Shown in pieces: positions 58,883-64,000 of a DNA stretch of 64,000 nt. Origin of the DNA: Oscheius tipulae (taxonomy: Eukaryota > Nematoda > Chromadorea > Rhabditida > Rhabditidae). The notes below the pieces were generated by a model. It was not told the origin of the DNA. It made no database searches and saw only the letters and a list, made by a program, of their open reading frames with translations. Numbering within the stretch: position 1 is the stretch's first letter; each line of letters begins with the position of its first letter. The stretch lies in contig JASJZH010000006.1 of the NCBI GenBank assembly GCA_037178975.1, positions 2,728,001-2,792,000 on the forward strand, read 5' to 3'. Made by a program: the position numbers and the translations under genes.

Positions 58883-59228
58883 TCTCTTGGCTATAAAATA
58901 CTGAACTTCTACTATTTATTTGAAAAACACGTTCCACTCTATTGGGAATAGGATTTACGACTCAGCTGTGGCTATGTCTCTACGCAATGCGCCCGCGATT
59001 TCCGAAAATGGTTTCTTTTTAACGACTCGCGGCATCTCAGAATGCTCTTATCTTTTCCTTTTGTGCTTATTTACGGTCGATAGCGGGTGTCACAGCCCTC
59101 CCAGTTAAACTTTCCTTTTTGCCAGGAGCATTGTAGTCTGTTTACAATTTGTAGCTTTTTGGCCAACCCGAAACAGTCTAATTTTTTTTACGGACTGTCT
59201 TTCAGTACAAATTAAGCAAAAAACGATA

Positions 59229-59890
59229 ATGACCGAAAAACTCCAAATGTATGCTTGTACAAACTTCAACGAACGTATCGTTATCTCGACTGTGTTTTAC
59301 TACTCTTGTGACAGCTCGCCGTCTTTTATGTTCATTAAACCACATCTCCACTAATTTCTCTTCTATTTTTGTGGATACATACCAAGAGTTCAGCAGATTG
59401 CGGACATTCCTATGGCCTCTATTTTTCTATCAGCTCTAAACTTTTATCTCATTGCCTTAATGTTCAATCAATCTTTTTGCATAGATCCACAGGCTAAGTT
59501 GATATTCAAACAACTGATGTGCTTAGTTTTGTTCCCACATCTTTTTCCCGAGTCTCTGGAACACTGAGAAAGGTAACAACGCCCATTAACACTACAATTT
59601 ACCCAGATAGTAGCACAAATGTCATCCAATTCTTGAAATTCTTTGACTCAGTTTCCCTGTTGAGCATTGATCTTTTCAGACAGCTGATAAAGAGTGTTGG
59701 CCATGAGTCGCCGAAGTTGGATTTCTTCCAACTTTTCGCTGAATCCTATAGAAGACGGTGAGTTCCGCGACCCCTATTATTCATGTGCGAGCTCTTAATA
59801 AAGGCTAGTGGACATAATGGCCTCGCCCATGGTGCTTTCTATCTACTTTGACAATGGAGCATGTTGTGTGGTTTTGCTCCAAAATTGATT
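59229..59890 (+). CDS. Doubtful multi-exon gene
   Basis: Coding-like pieces follow in order on the plus strand. After a TTTCAG acceptor comes an ATG (MTEKLQMYACTNFNERIVIS). Near 59380-59500 a hydrophobic frame reads ADIPMASIFLSALNFYLIAL. A segment at 59529-59759 starts after a CTTAG acceptor and ends at a GTGAGT donor (FVPTSFSRVSGTLRKVTTPI; VIQFLKFFDSVSLLSIDLF). A last piece ends SIYFDNGACCVVLLQN with a stop near 59889. I could not connect all of them in one frame. No family is recognised, and it may be a relic or noise. Confidence 0.3.
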
Positions 59891-60315
59891 TTAATAACTG
59901 GAGTTCGTATTGTTTCTGACCCGTTGTTCGCGTGTTCATGAATAAGCAGGTCGTCCCTCTAACTAAATATTAATTGTCCCACTAGCTAATGCTCCCATAC
60001 CCTTCTTTCGTTGCTTCCAAGAGCCTCAATTCCACACGCTCCACCACATTCTACTTTCCAGTGGTTTCCGATTCACAAATTTTGACTCACACCCGTTTTT
60101 TTCACTCTCTGTGTTGCCCATACTTACGTAGGTGTGAATAGCCACAAATGTTCACGAGCAAATACTCTCATGGCCGCTGGTTTTGCACCTGGAAAGCGTG
60201 AGAAGAACTTAAGAGGGACGATGTGCCAAATGGCAGTTTCCTGTGTCGCTAAGTTTTAGATGTCAAACAAACACCCACCTCGGTGCTATTGTCTTAGGAC
60301 CCACCCGTAAATTTT
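59891..60315. other. Upstream region of the EML gene
   Basis: About 425 nt without coding evidence, AT-rich, ending in a TTGTCTTAG acceptor just before the EML start region. Presumably promoter DNA. Confidence 0.45.
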
Positions 60316-63300
60316 ATGCCAAAACTGAGTCAATCTCTCGCCCAGCTTGGCCCGGAAATGTCTTTCTGGTTCCTGCTCTCAATGCTCCTGCTATTGTTCA
60401 TTATTTATAAACATAGAGAACAGCTGCGTAACTGGATATTGAAAATCCAGAAAATGTACACGTTTCCGAACGCGTACTCAAACGGCTTGCATAGAAGTAG
60501 ACCGGGAATCAGTGGGTTTTTCATATTTGCCAATAGAATAAAATCATTTTCAGATGAATATCTCCTTTCGGAAAACGAAACTCTCCACAATCGTGTCCTT
60601 GAATTGGAGAAAATCATCGACAAACAGCGAAATGAAATGATGTTTCTGCAGGCCACTACTACCGACATTCTTACCAGACTTGGACGTCTAGAAGGAGCAA
60701 AAAACGGAATGTCTGCTAATGGACATGCTGATACTCCCAGAGGTAGATTTTGACGTTTCTCTCAAACAAATGATCTAAGGATCATCTCCAATCCGTGCGA
60801 GACTGCCACCGAGAAGTCATTCCCAGTCTTCTTACAATATCGGAGCGTCGAACAGTCCATCCAGGATGTCTCGGAGTCTCTATGTCCCAGTTGATTCTCC
60901 GGTATGGTTATCAGCTTCAAGTAAACTGCAGGACTATAGCCGATACAGGAGACGGCTTCTCCTCGACGGCAGAGTCAAGCTCTGGTCAATGTCCCAGTTG
61001 GACGCAGTGTGAGAGGTTCTCCCATGCGAAAATGGCTCTCTCACATAGATGTTGGTGCCTCTCCTTCAACTTCGTCTAAACCTCCTCCATCTCCTTCTCT
61101 TTGCAGCAACATATCCAGCATCAGTCGAGCACCAAGGTATGTATTTGCCTTGATGAATGCCTCATTGTACTGTGAGCTTACTGTGTTGTACCTTTTAGCC
61201 GATCCACCTTCACCCTCTTTGCATCAAGACGAAATCTCGCCGAGCACGGGTGTGTACACTGTCGACTTGTGTTCCCCTAACATTCATGTATTTAGTTCCA
61301 ACCCGAGAGATCCCGCATTTCAATCAGCTTCCGGAGTACTAGTTGTTCATGTACAGGGCAGGAATGTACCCCTCCCCGTTCCATCCGACGTAGGAGAGGT
61401 TGATCCGCTCGGCGAGCAACAAGCTCCAGAACAGAAAGTAAAACTGGATTGGGTTTACGGTACAAATATTAAATATGTACAACACAACCTATTTCTAGGG
61501 TACCGTGGAAAAGATGTTCGCAATTCGCTTGAATACCTACCAACGGGAGAGCTTCTTTACTTCTCGGGATGCATTGCAGTTTTGTACAACAAAGAAGAAA
61601 ATACACAGAGACACTACGTAGAACATACCAGTGACATCAAAAGGTGAGTATTGTGTTTCTAAAAAAAGAAAATTTTCCAGTATGGCAGTTCATCCAAATC
61701 GCCATGTCATTGCAACGGGTCAAACATCGAGACATAATGGAGAGCGGCCATCTCCTGAGCATAAAGCTCCCATTACTAGTGCTAAACAGTTGGAAAAACA
61801 GCTTGAGCAAGAACATACTGAGGTATTTGAACGTTATTAAAAACAAAAAGGTCTCTTCAGGCTCATGTGAGAATTTGGGACAGTATCAACTTATCAACTC
61901 TCTCTATCATATCACAATTTGAGAAGGGTATTTGCTGCTTATCTTTCTCAACAGTCGATTGTAACTCTTATTGAGTTTTCGTAACAGTGACTGTTCTAGC
62001 TGGAGCTCTTCTTGCATGCGTCGATGAATCGTTCCAACATACTTTGTCGGTGTGGGATTGGAGCCGGAGAGAGAAAATTGCTGACAACAAGGTACATAAC
62101 TTTTGACAATAAACATCTTTTCCAGGGAGCTAATGATCAAGTTTTTGGTTGCTTCTTCCATCCAACCATTAAAGGAAAATTAGTTATGTATGGAAAGGGT
62201 CACTTCTCCTTTTGGCAGCTCGAAATTGAAGGAGGGTTTCTAATGAAACATGCAGTGTTGTTCGAAGTGGGTGCAACAGTTATCAAAGTACTAATTTTTT
62301 TTAGGGAAGAGACAAACCGAAAACAGTTCTGTCTCTTGCTTTCACAACAGAGGGTCTCATTGTTTCTGGAGATTCGAACGGCACCATATCTCTGTGGGAT
62401 CCGAATACTTACAAAGTACTGAAACAGGTTTGTTCATCGTTAAACAGACATTTAACCAAAACAATTAGGCTCACAATGTTCATCCTGGGGGAGTGTTTGC
62501 CTTGACTGTCGGTCGCAAAGAAACTCTTTGGAGTGTGGGAAAAGATCGTAATGTATCCGAGTGGGAAACTGCAGATCTTGTAAAGAGAAGAAGGCCTATT
62601 GAGGTTGGAACTCAGTATATGGCAAAAACATGATTCTCAGCTTCCCGATAACGCGGGACTTGCAAGATCTATCGTTTTTGGTGAAGGAAACCAGGTCCTT
62701 GTCGGCTGTTCAACAAACACAATATTCTGCGGGGATATGGAACAAGGCTTTTCAGACTTCTTACAGGTGAGGAAAGTTTCCTCTGAAAAACACAAATTCA
62801 GGGTGACAATGAAGATGTCGTTGCGTGTGTACAGATGCCGAACAGTTGTAACTTTGTCACTGCTAGCAAGGATAGTTCTGTGAGGATGTGGAACTCTGAA
62901 TCGAAGAAGGCCGAATGGTTAAAGAACTACGGGGTATGAAAACCGAAAACTATAGGAAACAATTTTCAGGAACCCATTGAATGTCTCTCACTTCATCCAT
63001 CCGGAGACTTGGCTGCTATTGGATTCAGTTCAGGAATGTGGAGTGTCATTGACCTAGGAACTCGCGAAATTATTGCTGAACAAAAAGAGAGTACTCATCC
63101 AATCACATGCATCGAATGGGCCCCCAATGGCATTTTTATTCTCATAGCAACAAAGGTTTCTTACGCTTTAATGAACATGTCACAGACATCTCAGGATCTG
63201 TCAGCGTTGATATACCGCCTTGATAACGCCAAGCGCCTTCACAGATCCTGCCGAATTGGGGCGTTATCCTCGTGGCTGGTCAGTGCTGATTGGGATACGG

Positions 63301-63790
63301 AATCTGCCGTTGTTCGAGTGAATACCTCAGTAGGACATCTTCATCACTGTTCGTGATTGAAAACACAATAAAGATAAAATTAAGATAACTGCGTTGGAGA
63401 GCAGCTCGAGCCGAGTGGAGTTCGTGACCTCAAATGGTCTTCAATCAAATGTCGACTCAGTTTTGAAGCTGGTTGCGCTACTCATTCAACTAACGGTATG
63501 CGTGCAAAAACTTTTTTTCAGACTTATTTCCAGGTGTCACCACAGTCGCTGGAACCCATCAACTTGTGGCCGTTGGTCGCGATAGCGGAAATATACGTCT
63601 TTATAAAAACCCAGTTAGCAGCGCTATTGTATGACAGATCTTTGATCAGTTTTATCAGATTTTGCAGGCTGGACACCATCAACTCACCGGACACGGTTAC
63701 TCGGTGTCAGCCCTCTGCTTCGTAAAGAATCTCCTGATATCTGCCGGTACCAACGATGCGTCTCTGCTTCAGTGGAAGATCGAAGAATGA
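60316..63790 (+). CDS. elp-1: EML-type microtubule-associated protein (HELP + WD40)
   Basis: A multi-exon gene for an echinoderm microtubule-associated-protein-like protein, expected to bind microtubules. The N-terminal part has a coiled coil (LSENETLHNRVLELEKIIDK) followed by a Ser/Pro/Arg-rich linker (about 60765-61130) that probably gives microtubule affinity. The HELP motif is clear: LDWVYG split by a 39-nt intron from YRGKDVRNSLEYLPTGELLY, then FSGCIAVLYNKEENTQRHYV. WD40 units run to the end (MAVHPNRHVIATGQTSRHNG; AHVRIWDSINLSTLS; GANDQVFGCFFHPTIKGKL; LWSVGKDRNVSEWETADL-type blades; CLSLHPSGDLAAIGFSSG). The last exon reads GHGYSVSALCFVKNLLISAG and ends WKIEE with a stop at 63790. The first exon (MPKLSQSLAQLGPE, then MSFWFLLSMLLLLFIIYKHR) encodes a strongly hydrophobic helix that is unusual for EML proteins. 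Its splice to the coiled-coil exon is uncertain. Confidence 0.85.
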
Positions 63791-63815
63791 AGACAGAAAC
63801 CACGCTGATTTTCTC

Positions 63816-63821
63816 AATAAA
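63816..63821 (+). terminator. Poly(A) signal AATAAA of the EML gene
   Basis: AATAAA 25 nt after the EML stop codon, in a normal position for the 3' end. The remaining 180 nt to the window edge show no plus-strand coding. A 101-codon minus-strand frame at 63684-63989 is m​ostly antisense to the last EML exon. Confidence 0.55.
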
Positions 63822-64000
63822 CATAGAAGTAATTGTCGTCGAAATGGTCAATGATTGATAGGTCACGTTGTCTCCAAATTGCGACGACGACATCGGTGCT
63901 GGGCCGTTGGCCAGTTTGCTGGTGATGTTTTTATGCGAAAGCTTGATCATGCGCGCGATGCAATCGCAAAATCGGGAAAATTCAGACACTTTCTTCCTTC

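Overview
The window looks like nuclear DNA of a rhabditid nematode. Genes are cut into many small exons by very short introns, many only 36-50 nt. Acceptors are TTTCAG-like, and such an acceptor often lies just before the start ATG, as expected for spliced-leader trans-splicing. The gene families also fit: a receptor guanylate cyclase, a nematode-type serpentine receptor, PAR-1, CHE-12/crescerin and an EML/ELP-1 protein. From memory, the C. elegans orthologues of par-1, che-12, pygl-1 and elp-1 are all on chromosome V, so the window probably comes from the matching chromosome. I cannot name the species.

Layout. At 1.2-2.5 kb (+) is a secreted two-CUB protein. From 12.4 down to 2.6 kb, closely spaced genes all lie on the minus strand: a 7TM chemoreceptor, a gene or decaying gene with an SH2-like segment, a complete receptor guanylate cyclase, a secreted protein with MIG-18-like Fn1 repeats, and a decayed copy of that last gene. 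12.4-15.6 kb has no convincing gene. 15.6-22.0 kb (-) is par-1, and its long 5' flank to about 31.3 kb holds two extra candidate first exons. 31.4-34.1 kb (-) holds one or two well-spliced genes I do not recognise. 35.6-42.6 kb (-) is che-12 and 43.5-46.7 kb (-) is a FAM161-like gene. The spacer between them carries a 14-mer that fits the RFX/DAF-19 X-box consensus. 47.3-50.2 kb (-) is glycogen phosphorylase. A tRNA-Asn(GTT) lies at 52.1 kb (+) and a small secreted protein gene at 52.8-53.3 kb (-). 53.4-57.8 kb is largely featureless. 57.8-58.9 kb (+) is a PGAP2-family membrane protein, 59.2-59.9 kb (+) a doubtful gene, and 60.3-63.8 kb (+) an EML-type HELP/WD40 protein.

Themes. Several genes point to ciliated sensory neurons: the guanylate cyclase, the chemoreceptor, che-12 and the FAM161-like gene. 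Others concern microtubules and polarity (par-1, EML, che-12). I found no mobile element, CRISPR array or virus. Exon models were worked out by eye from splice sites and phase. Outer gene boundaries marked by stop codons and ATGs are firmer than internal exons.
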